Positions 18,810 to 28,138 are shown, counted from the stretch's first letter. The stretch is 64,000 nt of DNA from Pseudomonadota bacterium (GCA_018902545.1 JAHIQM010000020.1:124001-188000), one strand, 5' to 3'. Numbers and translations: made by a program. Notes: a model not told the origin generated them from the sequence alone.

Positions 18810-20627
18810 ATGTGCGGAATCATCGGATACACGGGGCACCGACCGGCCATACCGGCCATTGTCGAGGGTTTGCGGCGTCTGGAATATCGGGGCTACGATT
18901 CGGCTGGCGTGGCCTATGAAGAGGCGCAGGGGCTTCGCGTCATTCGCGCCGAGGGCAAGCTCGGGGCTTTGGATCAGAAAATCGCGGGCCTGGACACGGT
19001 ATCCTCCGTCTGCGGCGTCGGACACACCCGCTGGGCCACCCACGGTCTGCCCGTGGAACGCAACGCCCATCCGCACATGGACGGGGACGGGAAGTTCGCC
19101 CTGGTGCACAACGGGATCATCGAGAACTACGCCGAGCTCAAGGCCGAGCTCATGGCCGAAGGACACGTCTTTCTGTCCGAGACGGACACAGAGGTGCTGG
19201 TCCACGTCATCGCCAAGGGCGTGCAGCTGACAGGCGATGTGCGCAAGGGCATCTCCTGGGCTCTGTCACAGGTTGACGGGGCCTACGCATTTGCCCTGCT
19301 TTCCCGTGATCATCCCGGAAAGATCTGGGCCAGCCGCAAGGCCAGCCCGCTCCTCATGGGCATCGGCACGGGAGAGAATTTTCTGGCATCAGACATCCCG
19401 GCCTTCCTGCCCTACACGCGCGAAGTGGTTTTTCTCGACAACGGCGACCTGGTGGAGATGGACGCGGGCTCCTGGCAGGTTTTTGATTCCCTGACCCTTA
19501 TGCCCAAGGCCAAGGAAGTGAAGCACATCTCCTGGGATGTGCAGGCCGCCCAGAAAGACGGGTTCAAGCATTTCATGCTCAAAGAGATCTTCGAGCAGCC
19601 TAAAGTCATCCGCGACTGTCTGACCGGTCGCATCCAGAAGGGGCGCGTCGTGCTGCCGGAGCTCGACGCCCTGGACATACCGCAGCGCCTGACGGTTGTG
19701 GCCTGCGGCACGTCTTTTCATGCCGGGCTGTGGGCCAAGTATCTGCTTGAGTCCTGGGCGCGCATTCCCGTGCAGGTCGAGATTGCCTCGGAGTTCCGCT
19801 ACCGCGACAGCGTCTTCCTGCCCGGCGACCTGGTGCTGACCATCAGCCAGTCCGGCGAGACCGCCGACACCCTGGCCGCCATCCGCATCGCCCGCGAGGC
19901 CGGAGTGCCCATTCTCGGCCTGTGCAACGTGGTCGGGTCGTCCATTGCCCGCGAGTCCGATCAGGTCGTCTACACCCAGGCCGGACCCGAGATCAGCGTG
20001 GCCTCGACCAAGGCCATGTGCAGTCAGATGGTTCTCCTGCTGCTTATGACCCTGTCCTGGGGGGGGCGCAAAGGCGTGCTGCCTGCCGAAATTCTGAAGA
20101 ATTGCCTGCGCGACCTGCCCCTGCTCCCCGACCAGTTGGAGGCGGAGCTGCCCACCATCCGCGACAAGGCCAAGGCCCTGAGTCAGGAATACGCCGATGC
20201 CAAGAGCTTCTTTTTCCTGGGACGCGGACAGAATTTTCCCCTAGCTCTCGAAGGGGCGCTAAAGCTCAAGGAGATCTCCTACATCCACGCCGAGGGCTAC
20301 GCCGCTGGCGAGATGAAGCACGGACCCATCGCGCTCATTGATCAGCATTTCCCGACCTTTGCCATGGCCCTTGGGGACGAGCTCTTGCAAAAGGTCGCCT
20401 CGAACCTGCAGGAAGTCCAGGCCCGAGGCGGGCGGATCATCGCCCTGGTCAATCCCGGCGCTGCGCCTGTGGTGGAGGATCCCTGGATTCTGCCGGACGC
20501 ATGGGGGCCGCTGAAGAGTTTTCTGGTGCTGCCCGCAGTGCAGCTTTTCGCCTATGAAATGGCCGTATACCTGGGCAAGGACGTGGATCAACCCAGGAAT
20601 CTGGCTAAATCCGTGACCGTGGAATGA
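18810..20627 (+). CDS. glmS: Glutamine-fructose-6-phosphate aminotransferase (isomerizing)
   Basis: 605 residues, normal length. Makes glucosamine-6-phosphate, the first step to UDP-GlcNAc for peptidoglycan and LPS. The N-terminal Cys nucleophile is in MCGIIGYTG, with glutaminase motifs GHTRWATHG and SETDTEVL. Two SIS sugar-isomerase domains follow (TISQSGETADT; FLGRGQNFPLALEGALKLKEIS) and the C-terminus ends RNLAKSVTVE as expected. No glmS ribozyme is present: there is no room, as rdgB ends two bases upstream. The stop overlaps the amidase start. Confidence 0.97.
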   Translation: MCGIIGYTGHRPAIPAIVEGLRRLEYRGYDSAGVAYEEAQGLRVIRAEGKLGALDQKIAGLDTVSSVCGVGHTRWATHGLPVERNAHPHMDGDGKFALVHNGIIENYAELKAELMAEGHVFLSETDTEVLVHVIAKGVQLTGDVRKGISWALSQVDGAYAFALLSRDHPGKIWASRKASPLLMGIGTGENFLASDIPAFLPYTREVVFLDNGDLVEMDAGSWQVFDSLTLMPKAKEVKHISWDVQAAQKDGFKHFMLKEIFEQPKVIRDCLTGRIQKGRVVLPELDALDIPQRLTVVACGTSFHAGLWAKYLLESWARIPVQVEIASEFRYRDSVFLPGDLVLTISQSGETADTLAAIRIAREAGVPILGLCNVVGSSIARESDQVVYTQAGPEISVASTKAMCSQMVLLLLMTLSWGGRKGVLPAEILKNCLRDLPLLPDQLEAELPTIRDKAKALSQEYADAKSFFFLGRGQNFPLALEGALKLKEISYIHAEGYAAGEMKHGPIALIDQHFPTFAMALGDELLQKVASNLQEVQARGGRIIALVNPGAAPVVEDPWILPDAWGPLKSFLVLPAVQLFAYEMAVYLGKDVDQPRNLAKSVTVE

Positions 20628-22597
20628 GGATGAACGTACGAGCTTTGCTGAAAATCGTTCTTGTGCTGGCCCTGGTGCTGGGCTTTTCCGCTGTTGCCTT
20701 CGCTTCGGCCAAGAACGAGTACGCACGAGGCGTGAGCGCCTTCAATTCCCTGCTTGCCAACGAGAAAAGGGCTGGGCTGCGGGCGGAATGGGAATCGGTC
20801 ATGAAGCCGTTCCTGCGCTCCCTGGGCGCTGACCCCAAAAGCGAGTATGCGCCCCGGAGCATGTTTTTTCTTGGCCGGTGCTACGAGGAACTGGCCCGGC
20901 GTTCCTTTTCCCGGGCCGACCGACTCAAAGCCCTGGAAGCGTACGACCGCATGCTGGCCACCTACCCCAAGCACGGGTGGTCTGATGACGCGCTGTATCG
21001 CATGGGTCTTATCTGGCAGGAACAGTTCAATGACCCCGCAAAAGCCGCGCAGATGTTCAAAACCCTTGTCGACACCTATCCAAAGGGTGACAAGGTGCCC
21101 GAGGCCCTAGAGCGATTGGCGAAGATCCAGGGTCCCGGGTCGGTGAAGACCGAAACGGCCGCAAAAGCGCAGCCAACTGCAGTGAAGCCTGCGCAGTCGA
21201 CTGCGGCTGCGGATCCGAAAAAGGCCGCGCCGGAATCGGCAAAGCTCAAGGAAGGGCTGACCCTGCTCGGCATTCGCCACTGGTCAAGCCCCGACTACAC
21301 CCGCGTGGTCATGGACGTGACCCAGAATGTGCATTACGAGCGCACCCTTGTGGAGAAGACCGCTGGTGGCAACAAGCAGTTGCAGATCACCTTGCAGCAG
21401 GCCGGAATCCACGCCGATGTCATGCCTTCGCGCACGATCCAGGACGGGATCTTGTCCCATATCGAGGTCGGTCGCGATCCTGTCGGGGGGGCGCGAGTCA
21501 CCCTCGATCTGATATCGATGGATAATTATCGGGTCTTTACCTTGCCCGATCCCTACCGCGTGGTCATCGACATATACGGCGCGGGCGGAGGGAAGTCTCT
21601 GCAGCCTGACACGGGCGCGGCGGCCTCGGCTCCTGCGCCGACCCCGCCGTCCGGTGGGGAGCTGGACCATGTGCAGGCGGCGCTGGCCGAGTTGCAGGCC
21701 AAGCAGGCTGCCGAACCGAAAAAAGAGGTGGCGGTCAAACAGGCCGCCCAGGCCCCGGCGGCCAAGACCCCGGCCGTGCAGCCCAAGCCTCCGGCGCAGA
21801 CCGCGGCCAAGGGATCCAAGCCTTCCGAGGCCAAGACTCCGGAAATCAAAGTCAGCTCCACACAGAAGAAATATACCGGTTCCCTGGTCGAGCAGCTGGG
21901 CCTCAAGGTGCGAACGGTCATGATCGACCCCGGGCACGGCGGCAAGGATCCCGGCGCAGTGGCCAACGGACTGCGGGAAAAAGACATCAATTTGCGCATG
22001 GCCAGGATACTTGGCACGATGCTCAAGGAGCAGGGGTTCGAGGTGCACTATACCCGCACCACCGACAAATTCATTCCCCTGGAAGAACGCACCGCCATGG
22101 CCAACGCCAGGAATGCGGACCTCTTCATCTCCGTGCACTGCAATGCATATAAAGATACGAGCGCCAAAGGTTTCGAGGTCTATTACCTCAACCTCGCCAC
22201 CGATGCCCAGGCCGTGCGCGTCGCCGCCCGTGAGAACGGCGTGTCTGCCAAGAAGATCAGCGATATGCAGTTTATTCTCTCGGACCTGATGCTCAACTCG
22301 AAGATCAACGAGTCAAGGCAGATGGCCTCGATGGTGGAGGAAGAGACTCTGCGGGTCATGCGCCCGAAATACGCCCTCGCCAGCCACGGCTCCAAGGGCG
22401 CGTTTTTCTATGTTCTGACCGGGGCGCGCATGCCGTCGATTCTGGTTGAACTGGGTTACCTCACCAATCCGGCGGAGGCCAAGAGGCTCAATACGGACGC
22501 CTATCTCACGACCATGGCCCAGGGGTTGACCCGGGGCGTGCTGGCCTACAAAAAGAAACTTGAGCGGTTTGCCCTGAACGAATCCGGCAACTCCTGA
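20624..22597 (+). CDS. N-acetylmuramoyl-L-alanine amidase, AmiC type with AMIN domain
   Basis: 657 residues. A signal peptide (residues 1-27, ending AVAFA) exports it to the periplasm. Residues 30-170 look like TPR-type repeats (FFLGRCYEELARRSF, YPKHGWSDDALYRMGLIW). An AMIN domain, which localises such enzymes to the septum, starts near residue 210. A linker rich in Ala, Pro and Lys (330-420) leads to a zinc amidase_3 domain from about residue 428: MIDPGHGGKDPGA, SVHCNAYKD, and ILVELGYLTNP with the catalytic Glu. It cleaves peptidoglycan stem peptides during cell separation. It overlaps glmS by four bases, so precursor synthesis and wall turnover genes are co-transcribed. The TPR-like N-terminus is an extra relative to E. 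coli AmiC. Confidence 0.9.
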   Translation: MRMNVRALLKIVLVLALVLGFSAVAFASAKNEYARGVSAFNSLLANEKRAGLRAEWESVMKPFLRSLGADPKSEYAPRSMFFLGRCYEELARRSFSRADRLKALEAYDRMLATYPKHGWSDDALYRMGLIWQEQFNDPAKAAQMFKTLVDTYPKGDKVPEALERLAKIQGPGSVKTETAAKAQPTAVKPAQSTAAADPKKAAPESAKLKEGLTLLGIRHWSSPDYTRVVMDVTQNVHYERTLVEKTAGGNKQLQITLQQAGIHADVMPSRTIQDGILSHIEVGRDPVGGARVTLDLISMDNYRVFTLPDPYRVVIDIYGAGGGKSLQPDTGAAASAPAPTPPSGGELDHVQAALAELQAKQAAEPKKEVAVKQAAQAPAAKTPAVQPKPPAQTAAKGSKPSEAKTPEIKVSSTQKKYTGSLVEQLGLKVRTVMIDPGHGGKDPGAVANGLREKDINLRMARILGTMLKEQGFEVHYTRTTDKFIPLEERTAMANARNADLFISVHCNAYKDTSAKGFEVYYLNLATDAQAVRVAARENGVSAKKISDMQFILSDLMLNSKINESRQMASMVEEETLRVMRPKYALASHGSKGAFFYVLTGARMPSILVELGYLTNPAEAKRLNTDAYLTTMAQGLTRGVLAYKKKLERFALNESGNS

Positions 22598-22619
22598 CCA
22601 GAGGTTTCGGCAGCCTTGT

Positions 22620-22658
22620 ACCGCCATGCTCCGAGCAAGGAGCTGGGCGGTCTTTTTT
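22620..22658 (+). terminator. Intrinsic terminator after the amidase gene
   Basis: ACCGCC (22620-22625) pairs with GGCGGT (22646-22651), with an inner GCTCC/GGAGC stem, followed by C and a run of seven T. It closes the moaD-thiF-rdgB-glmS-amidase transcript. Confidence 0.8.
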
Positions 22659-22685
22659 TAACATTTCGAGACGGAGTCAAGCTTC

Positions 22686-23372
22686 ATGGTCTTTCCCCTC
22701 GGATCGGTGATCAACGCCCTGGCCATTCTGGCTGGAGGCGCCTTGGGTTTGCTTCTGCATGGGCGGTTGCCGGAAAAAATGCGCCAGGTCGTTTTTCAGG
22801 GTCTGGGACTCTGCGTTCTGGTTATCGGCATGCAGATGGCCATGCAGGGCCAGAACGGACTGCTCGTGGTCTTAAGCGTGCTTATCGGCGGAGTGCTGGG
22901 CGAGGCCTTGAGACTCGAAGACCGTTTCGCGGGTCTGGCCGGAAAACTCAAGGGCCTGGTGCGCTCGTCCAACACCCGCTTCGTGGACGGCATGGTCAAT
23001 GCGTCCCTGATCTACTGCATCGGCGCCATGGCGATTCTTGGCTCTTTCGATGAAGGCATCCGCGGTGATCATTCCATTCTGTTCACCAAGGCCTTGCTCG
23101 ATGGATTCGCATCCATTGCCCTGGCTTCAACCTACGGTTCGGGAGTGCTTTTTTCCGCTTTGCCGGTCCTTCTTTACCAGGGACTGCTGACCATTTTCGC
23201 CGGGGCATTTCAGTCCTATTTTTCGGAGTACCTCATTGCCCAGCTTACGGCCACTGGCGGGACCCTGATCCTGGGCATCGGCATCAATCTCCTGGGCCTT
23301 GCGGTCATCCGCCTTTCAAGCCTGTTGCCGTCCCTGATCATTATCGTCATCCTGTCTCTGCTCTTCCCCTAG
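22686..23372 (+). CDS. DUF554 family integral membrane protein
   Basis: 228 residues, almost entirely hydrophobic, with six or seven predicted membrane segments (for example INALAILAGGALGLLLHG, LLVVLSVLIGGVLGEAL, LIIIVILSLLFP). The order and the motif NASLIYCIGAMAILGSF fit DUF554, a putative transporter family of unknown substrate. It follows a terminator and precedes a two-component cluster by 130 bases; no functional link is visible. Confidence 0.82.
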   Translation: MVFPLGSVINALAILAGGALGLLLHGRLPEKMRQVVFQGLGLCVLVIGMQMAMQGQNGLLVVLSVLIGGVLGEALRLEDRFAGLAGKLKGLVRSSNTRFVDGMVNASLIYCIGAMAILGSFDEGIRGDHSILFTKALLDGFASIALASTYGSGVLFSALPVLLYQGLLTIFAGAFQSYFSEYLIAQLTATGGTLILGIGINLLGLAVIRLSSLLPSLIIIVILSLLFP

Positions 23373-23502
23373 AAACGTTCAAACTGGAGTGGCGCAGAAG
23401 AGTTTTGCTTTTCAAAGCCTTGCCGTTGTGTATAAAGTTCAGGGGACATAGCCTGGACTTTTCGCCCGGCATGTGCGGAGTCAAATCCTTAGCGGTGGAC
23501 AG

Positions 23503-25401
23503 ATGACGACCTCCTCCAGAATTCTCAGAACCGACGTCAGTGGACGCCTTGGGCGTAAACTGCTGCTCTGGGTCCTGCTTGGCAGCACCCTGTTCACGGT
23601 GCTTGGAACAATGGTTCAGCTCACCATCGACTACCGCAAAGACAAGGACGAGATGCTGTCCCAGCTGGAGCAGATTCGCACCTCGCGCGTGTCCAGTCTG
23701 ACCAGCGCCTTGTGGCACCTCGATGAGGTGCAGATCCTGGTGCAGCTTGAGGGGGTCCTGGAGTTGCGCGACATGCGGTTCGCCGAGGTGATCACTCCGG
23801 AGGGAATACGATTTTTCAGGGGTGAGCGGGCTGATGAGGCGACCTTGATGGTGCGGAAATTCCCGCTCCAGTACAGGACCCTCGACCGCATCGATCATAT
23901 CGGCACCCTGATCGTAGGCGCCGATGAAGGGGCGTTGCAGCGCCGGCTGCTGGACAAGATTCTGATCATCGTCATCACTCAGGGCGTGCAGATTTTCCTG
24001 GTGGCCGTGCTGATCGTTTTTATTTTTTACATGCTGGTCACCCGCCATCTGCGTCGCATGGCGCTTTATACCTCCGGGTTGACCATCGACAGGCTGCAGG
24101 AGACGCTGACTCTGGACAAATCCTCGTCCAAGCCGGACGAGATCGACATCGTGGTGCGCGCCTTCAACGACATGCGCGAAAACCTGCTCCGGGACATCAA
24201 GCAGCGGGAGGCCGCCGAGAAAAAGCTCAAGGATGCCGAGGGGTATATCCGTAACATCCTTGACTCCATGCCCTCGATCCTGGTCTCCGTCGATGTGGAT
24301 GGGCGCATCACCCAGTGGAATCAGCAGGCGGTGCTCAAGACCGGGATGCCCCCCGAAATGGTTCAAGGACGTCCGCTCGCGGAAGTATTTCCACAGGCTC
24401 CGGTCAGCATGGATCAGATATGGGCCGCCATCGACTCCAACCTTCCGGTCAAGATCGCCAAAGCCCCCAGGGCGCGAGGGGATCTGCTCGAATATTCCGA
24501 CGTGACAGTCTACCCCCTGACGACCAACGATGTCGTGCAAGGGGCGGTGATCCGCATAGATGATGCGACAGAGAGGGTGCGCATCGAAGAGGTGCTCATC
24601 CAGTCCGAAAAGATGGCCTCCGTAGGCGGCCTGGCGGCGGGAATGGCCCACGAAATCAACAACCCTCTGGCCGGGATCCTTCAGAACGGGCAGGTCATCC
24701 GCAACAGGATTTCCCCGGATTTGCCTGCCAACAGAAAGTTGGCGGAAGAACTTGGAGTTGATATGAATCTGGTGCACGCCTACTTCGAGCGGCGTGGCCT
24801 TTTGCGCATGATGGACTCCATCATGGAATCGGGGATCCGGGCCGCCAGAATCGTGGAAAACATGCTTTCCTTCAGCCGCAAGAACAGCCTCTCTCTGGGC
24901 GAGGTGGATATCCCCGCCCTGCTTGATCGTACTCTCGAACTGGCGGCCAATGATTACGATCTCAAGAAGAAGTATGATTTCCGTAAGATCAGAATCGTGC
25001 GTGAATACGAACCGGGCCTGCCTCTTGTGCTTTGCGAGGAGAGCAAGATCCAGCAGGTTTTCTTCAACCTGATCCGCAACGGGGCTCAGGCCATGGCGAG
25101 CCAGGACCTTCCGCCCTGTTTCACCCTCAGGGTCATGGGCGGCGACGGCGAGGTGCGGATCGAGATCGAGGACAACGGTCCGGGTATGACCGAGGAGTTG
25201 CGTAAACGGGTTTTCGAACCCTTCTTCACCACCAAACGCGTGGGCGAGGGCACCGGACTCGGCCTTTCGGTGTCATATTTTCTGGTAGTTGAAAATCACG
25301 GCGGCAGGATCGAAGTGGAATCCACCCCCGGCAAGGGTTCGGTTTTCATTATCCATCTGCCACTCATCCCGGCGGTACAAAGCGTCGGCGGAGCAGAATA
25401 A
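23503..25401 (+). CDS. Membrane sensor histidine kinase with HAMP and PAS domains
   Basis: 632 residues from the ATG at 23503. A first membrane helix lies near residues 15-37, a periplasmic domain of about 110 residues follows, then a second helix (IFLVAVLIVFIFYMLV) and a HAMP linker. A PAS domain starts near residue 245 (NILDSMPSILVSVDVDGRI). The kinase core has the phosphorylated His in MAHEINNPLAGIL, the N box NLIRNGAQAM, DNGPGMTEEL and GEGTGLGLSVSYF. The ligand is unknown. It shares one base with the next gene's start (TAATG), so it forms a unit with the two downstream receiver genes. Confidence 0.88.
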   Translation: MTTSSRILRTDVSGRLGRKLLLWVLLGSTLFTVLGTMVQLTIDYRKDKDEMLSQLEQIRTSRVSSLTSALWHLDEVQILVQLEGVLELRDMRFAEVITPEGIRFFRGERADEATLMVRKFPLQYRTLDRIDHIGTLIVGADEGALQRRLLDKILIIVITQGVQIFLVAVLIVFIFYMLVTRHLRRMALYTSGLTIDRLQETLTLDKSSSKPDEIDIVVRAFNDMRENLLRDIKQREAAEKKLKDAEGYIRNILDSMPSILVSVDVDGRITQWNQQAVLKTGMPPEMVQGRPLAEVFPQAPVSMDQIWAAIDSNLPVKIAKAPRARGDLLEYSDVTVYPLTTNDVVQGAVIRIDDATERVRIEEVLIQSEKMASVGGLAAGMAHEINNPLAGILQNGQVIRNRISPDLPANRKLAEELGVDMNLVHAYFERRGLLRMMDSIMESGIRAARIVENMLSFSRKNSLSLGEVDIPALLDRTLELAANDYDLKKKYDFRKIRIVREYEPGLPLVLCEESKIQQVFFNLIRNGAQAMASQDLPPCFTLRVMGGDGEVRIEIEDNGPGMTEELRKRVFEPFFTTKRVGEGTGLGLSVSYFLVVENHGGRIEVESTPGKGSVFIIHLPLIPAVQSVGGAE

Positions 25402-25805
25402 TGGCTCAGCATGCGATGGCGGGAAACGAGACACAGGTGCTCGTCCTGGACGACGAACCGAACATTCGGGACAGCCTGGCCGAATATCTGATGGACTGCG
25501 GTTTCACCACCCTGACGGCCGAGAGCGCCGAGGATGCCCTGGCCTTGCCAGGGCTGGGCGAGATCGCGGTGGCCGTTGTGGATATCCGTCTGGGGGGCAT
25601 CGACGGGCTGGAGTTCATCAAACGACTGCACGCGCTCCATCCGGCTGTGTACTGCCTGATCCACACCGGTTCCACGGATTTTCAACTGGACAGGGAACTT
25701 CGGGATATCGGCCTGACGGACCGCGAAGTGCTTTACAAACCGGTCCTGGACATGGGCATTTTCGAGACCCTTATTCGAGAAAAAACGGCGGAGGACCGCA
25801 CATGA
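25401..25805 (+). CDS. Single-domain response regulator (CheY-like receiver)
   Basis: 134 residues, receiver domain only. The acidic pair is in VLVLDDEPNIRDS, the phospho-acceptor Asp in VAVVDIRLGGIDG, the conserved Thr/Ser in HTGSTDF, and the Lys in VLYKPV. With no output domain it probably acts as a phosphate relay or sink between the kinase upstream and the receiver-kinase downstream; both gene borders overlap (TAATG and ATGA). Confidence 0.88.
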   Translation: MAQHAMAGNETQVLVLDDEPNIRDSLAEYLMDCGFTTLTAESAEDALALPGLGEIAVAVVDIRLGGIDGLEFIKRLHALHPAVYCLIHTGSTDFQLDRELRDIGLTDREVLYKPVLDMGIFETLIREKTAEDRT

Positions 25806-27034
25806 GTCATGGCAAGCTTCCCGTGGTCCTGACCATAGACGACGATCAGGCCGTGCGCGAAAGTCTGGCCAATTTTCTGGAGGATTTCGGATACTCTGTG
25901 CTGCAAGCCGGAGACGGAGAGCAGGGGCTGGAGGTGTTTGCGGCGGGCAACCCCGACCTGATTCTGGTCGATCTGCGCATGCCGCGTATGGACGGGCTGC
26001 AGGTGCTGGCCAAAGTTCGGGAAATTTCTCCGCAGACACCCATCATGGTGATTTCCGGTGCGGGCGACATTCGGGACGTGGTGGAGGCCCTGCGCCGGGG
26101 CGCCTGGGATTATCTGGTCAAGCCCATTCAGGACATGAACATCTTGCTGCATTCGGTGGAGACGTGCCTGGAACGGGCCCGCTTGCAGCGGCAGAATCGC
26201 GAGTACCAGCAAAGTCTCGAAGAATCCCTCGACAAGTTGCACCGTACCCAGAAGGAGATGATCCAGTCTGCCAAGATGGCGGCGTTGGGGGATCTTGTGG
26301 CGGGGGTGGCCCATGAGGTCAACACGCCCATCGGGGTCAGCGTCACGGCGGCCTCATTTCTGTCCGAGCGGACGCGGCAGTTGCGGGAATTGTACGAGAA
26401 TGGGGAGATGAAACGCTCGGACCTGGAAAAATACCTGTCCCTGGCGGAGGAGTCTTCCGGCTCTGTACTCTCCAATCTGGAACGGGCCGCGGAGCTGGTG
26501 CAGAGCTTCAAAAAAGTCGCGGCGGATCAGAGCTCCGAGGAAAAACGCATCTTTGAGATGAAGAATTATCTGGAGCAGATTCTTCTTAGCCTGCGACCGC
26601 AGTTCAAACGCACCCCCCATCAGGTGCGCATGGACTGCCCGGACGATCTGACCCTTGATTCCTATCCCGGGGCCATCATGCAGATCATGACCAACCTGAT
26701 CATGAATTCCCTGATCCACGGGTTCTCGGACGGCCGTCCCGGGGAGATCTCCGTCACGGTGGAAGCGGCCGGGGAAAATGTCGTGCTGATCTACCGCGAC
26801 ACAGGCATCGGCATGGATCGCGAACAGAAGGAGCGGATCTACGATCCTTTCTATACCACGACGCGCGGTTCCGGGGGCACGGGTCTTGGCATGAACATTG
26901 TCTACAATCTGGTCACCCAGACCCTCAAAGGGTCGATCATGCTGGAAACCAGCCCCGGGCAGGGCGCGGTGTTTTTTCTGACCCTGCCCAGAAATCCTGA
27001 CCGAGTCGCCGATGTCTCCGGGAATCCCTCATAG
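25802..27034 (+). CDS. Receiver-histidine kinase hybrid (REC-HisKA-HATPase)
   Basis: 410 residues from the ATG at 25802, which overlaps the preceding stop. The N-terminal receiver has LTIDDDQAVRES, the Asp in LILVDLRMPRMDG, and Lys in DYLVKPI. A coiled coil (about 130-165) joins it to a kinase core with H box LVAGVAHEVNTPIGV, N box NLIMNSLIHGF, DTGIGMDREQ and GGTGLGMNIVYNL. There is no membrane helix, so it is a cytoplasmic kinase that probably takes its signal through its own receiver. It completes a three-protein cascade whose output regulator is not in the window. Confidence 0.88.
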   Translation: MSHGKLPVVLTIDDDQAVRESLANFLEDFGYSVLQAGDGEQGLEVFAAGNPDLILVDLRMPRMDGLQVLAKVREISPQTPIMVISGAGDIRDVVEALRRGAWDYLVKPIQDMNILLHSVETCLERARLQRQNREYQQSLEESLDKLHRTQKEMIQSAKMAALGDLVAGVAHEVNTPIGVSVTAASFLSERTRQLRELYENGEMKRSDLEKYLSLAEESSGSVLSNLERAAELVQSFKKVAADQSSEEKRIFEMKNYLEQILLSLRPQFKRTPHQVRMDCPDDLTLDSYPGAIMQIMTNLIMNSLIHGFSDGRPGEISVTVEAAGENVVLIYRDTGIGMDREQKERIYDPFYTTTRGSGGTGLGMNIVYNLVTQTLKGSIMLETSPGQGAVFFLTLPRNPDRVADVSGNPS

Positions 27035-27040
27035 GTTGGG

Positions 27041-27150
27041 TTTTTCGGCGCATCGTCGACGCCCCGGCGCATCCGTTTGGCCTGGCTCCCTTCGGCCATC
27101 CGGCTGCGACAGGAATTGCCCGTGCACAAAAGAGAACGCTTATGGTCGGC
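27041..27150 (-). pseudogene. Frameshifted fragment of a low-molecular-weight phosphatase/arsenate reductase-like gene
   Basis: Read on the minus strand this gap encodes ISVLF in one frame and then, after an apparent one-base loss, LCTGNSCRSRMAEG in the next. Joined, they give the N-terminal P-loop VLFLCTGNSCRSRMAEG of arsenate reductase/LMW phosphatases. The sequence then passes directly into RRGVDDAPKNPT, which resembles the late part of such proteins, so the middle seems deleted. It lies directly downstream of the intact arsC and is not the same as it (that gene reads VLFVCIHNSARSQMAEA). Too short and broken to work. Confidence 0.55.
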
Positions 27151-27615
27151 TCAAGGCGTCTTGATTGTCCATGTCTCGCCAAGAGGCGTGTCGTTGCGGG
27201 CCCAGGCGATGAATTCCTGGACCGCGTCCCTGATGGTGTTGCGGATTTCCCGGGTTTGTTCCAGCCTCGCTTCGCGGCTGCCAGTCAATTGACCCGGGTC
27301 GGGGAATGGCAGGTGCAGGCGGTGGGTCATGCCGGGATAGATGGGGCACTTGCTTTCCTGTGTGTCGTCGCAGACGGTGACCACATGCGTGAAGACCCGG
27401 CCTGTCTTGAAAAGCTCGAAAACGGACTGCGTGCCCTTGGAGGAAAGATCGATGCCTTCCTCTCCCATGACCTCCACCACCAGGGGATTGATGCTGGTCG
27501 GTTCAAAGCCTGCGCTTTCGGCCACGAATTCTCCGCGGCCGAATGTGTTCAGGTAGGCTTCGGCCATCTGGCTGCGGGCGCTGTTGTGGATACAGACAAA
27601 GAGTACTTTGTGCAT
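27151..27615 (-). CDS. arsC: Arsenate reductase, thioredoxin-coupled LMW phosphatase type
   Basis: 154 residues from the ATG at 27615. Reduces As(V) to As(III). The nucleophile loop CIHNSARS (Cys, five residues, Arg-Ser pattern) is at the N-terminus and the resolving Cys pair is in VTVCDDTQESKCPIYPG, the three-Cys arrangement of thioredoxin-dependent ArsC. A longer in-frame start at 27717 would add 34 residues without family resemblance. It follows arsR by 143 bases on the same strand. No arsenite pump (arsB/acr3) is in the window. Confidence 0.9.
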   Translation of the reverse strand: MHKVLFVCIHNSARSQMAEAYLNTFGRGEFVAESAGFEPTSINPLVVEVMGEEGIDLSSKGTQSVFELFKTGRVFTHVVTVCDDTQESKCPIYPGMTHRLHLPFPDPGQLTGSREARLEQTREIRNTIRDAVQEFIAWARNDTPLGETWTIKTP

Positions 27616-27758
27616 GTGTGACCTTCGGATGATTGGTGATTGTGGAAAATCACTGCTTCGGCCCGATGCCCGGGCTCTTGATGGATCCGATAGTCGGAGC
27701 CCCAAAACGGTCCGCAAGTGATCTCCTGCGCTTTGCGCATTATGACGACTATGCCGGG

Positions 27759-28106
27759 TCAGTCACAGGAGTGTGACGGTTTGGTGGCAAGATAGTCGAA
27801 ATATCTCCTCTCATCCTCGATGCAGACAGGATGCTTTGAAACGTGTTTTGTCAGCGCCTCGACGACCGAGGCCTGTAAGGACGGCTCCGAGTCAAGGAGC
27901 AGATAATGAACCCACTTGCCGCTGCGGCGGGCCCGAACCCAACCGGCATTCTTCAGGAATGCCAGATGCCGGGAGACCTTGGATTGCGGGGTTTGCAGGG
28001 CTTCGGTCAGGTCGCACACACAGAGTTCGCCGAGGCGGAGCAGGTTGACGATGCGCAGGCGGGTGGGGTCGGACAGGGCTTTGAGTGTTTCAGCGATTTT
28101 TTCCAT
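27759..28106 (-). CDS. arsR: ArsR/SmtB family transcriptional repressor
   Basis: 115 residues. A winged-helix repressor: EKIAETLKALSDPTRLRIVNLL, recognition helix TPQSKVSRHLAFLKNAGWV and wing RSGKWVHYLL. The segment GELCVCDLTE carries the CVC pair that binds arsenite in ArsR proteins, so As(III) is the likely inducer. A further C-terminal Cys pair (HPVCIEDE, SHSCD) may help. A dyad matching an ArsR operator lies just upstream, pointing to autoregulation of arsR and arsC. Confidence 0.92.
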   Translation of the reverse strand: MEKIAETLKALSDPTRLRIVNLLRLGELCVCDLTEALQTPQSKVSRHLAFLKNAGWVRARRSGKWVHYLLLDSEPSLQASVVEALTKHVSKHPVCIEDERRYFDYLATKPSHSCD

Positions 28107-28112
28107 GGCCAG

Positions 28113-28138
28113 AACATATCTGCTTTGGCGGATGTGTC
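28113..28138 (-). promoter_or_regulatory. Candidate ArsR operator
   Basis: Imperfect inverted repeat AACATATCTGC (28113-28123), spacer TTTG, GCGGATGTGTC (28128-28138); 8 of 11 positions match between arms. It ends seven bases before the arsR start codon, where a repressor would block initiation. Confidence 0.55.

Noticed and set aside
18700-18810. glmS ribozyme or other leader RNA before glmS
   Set aside because: rdgB ends two bases before glmS, so there is no leader to hold one.
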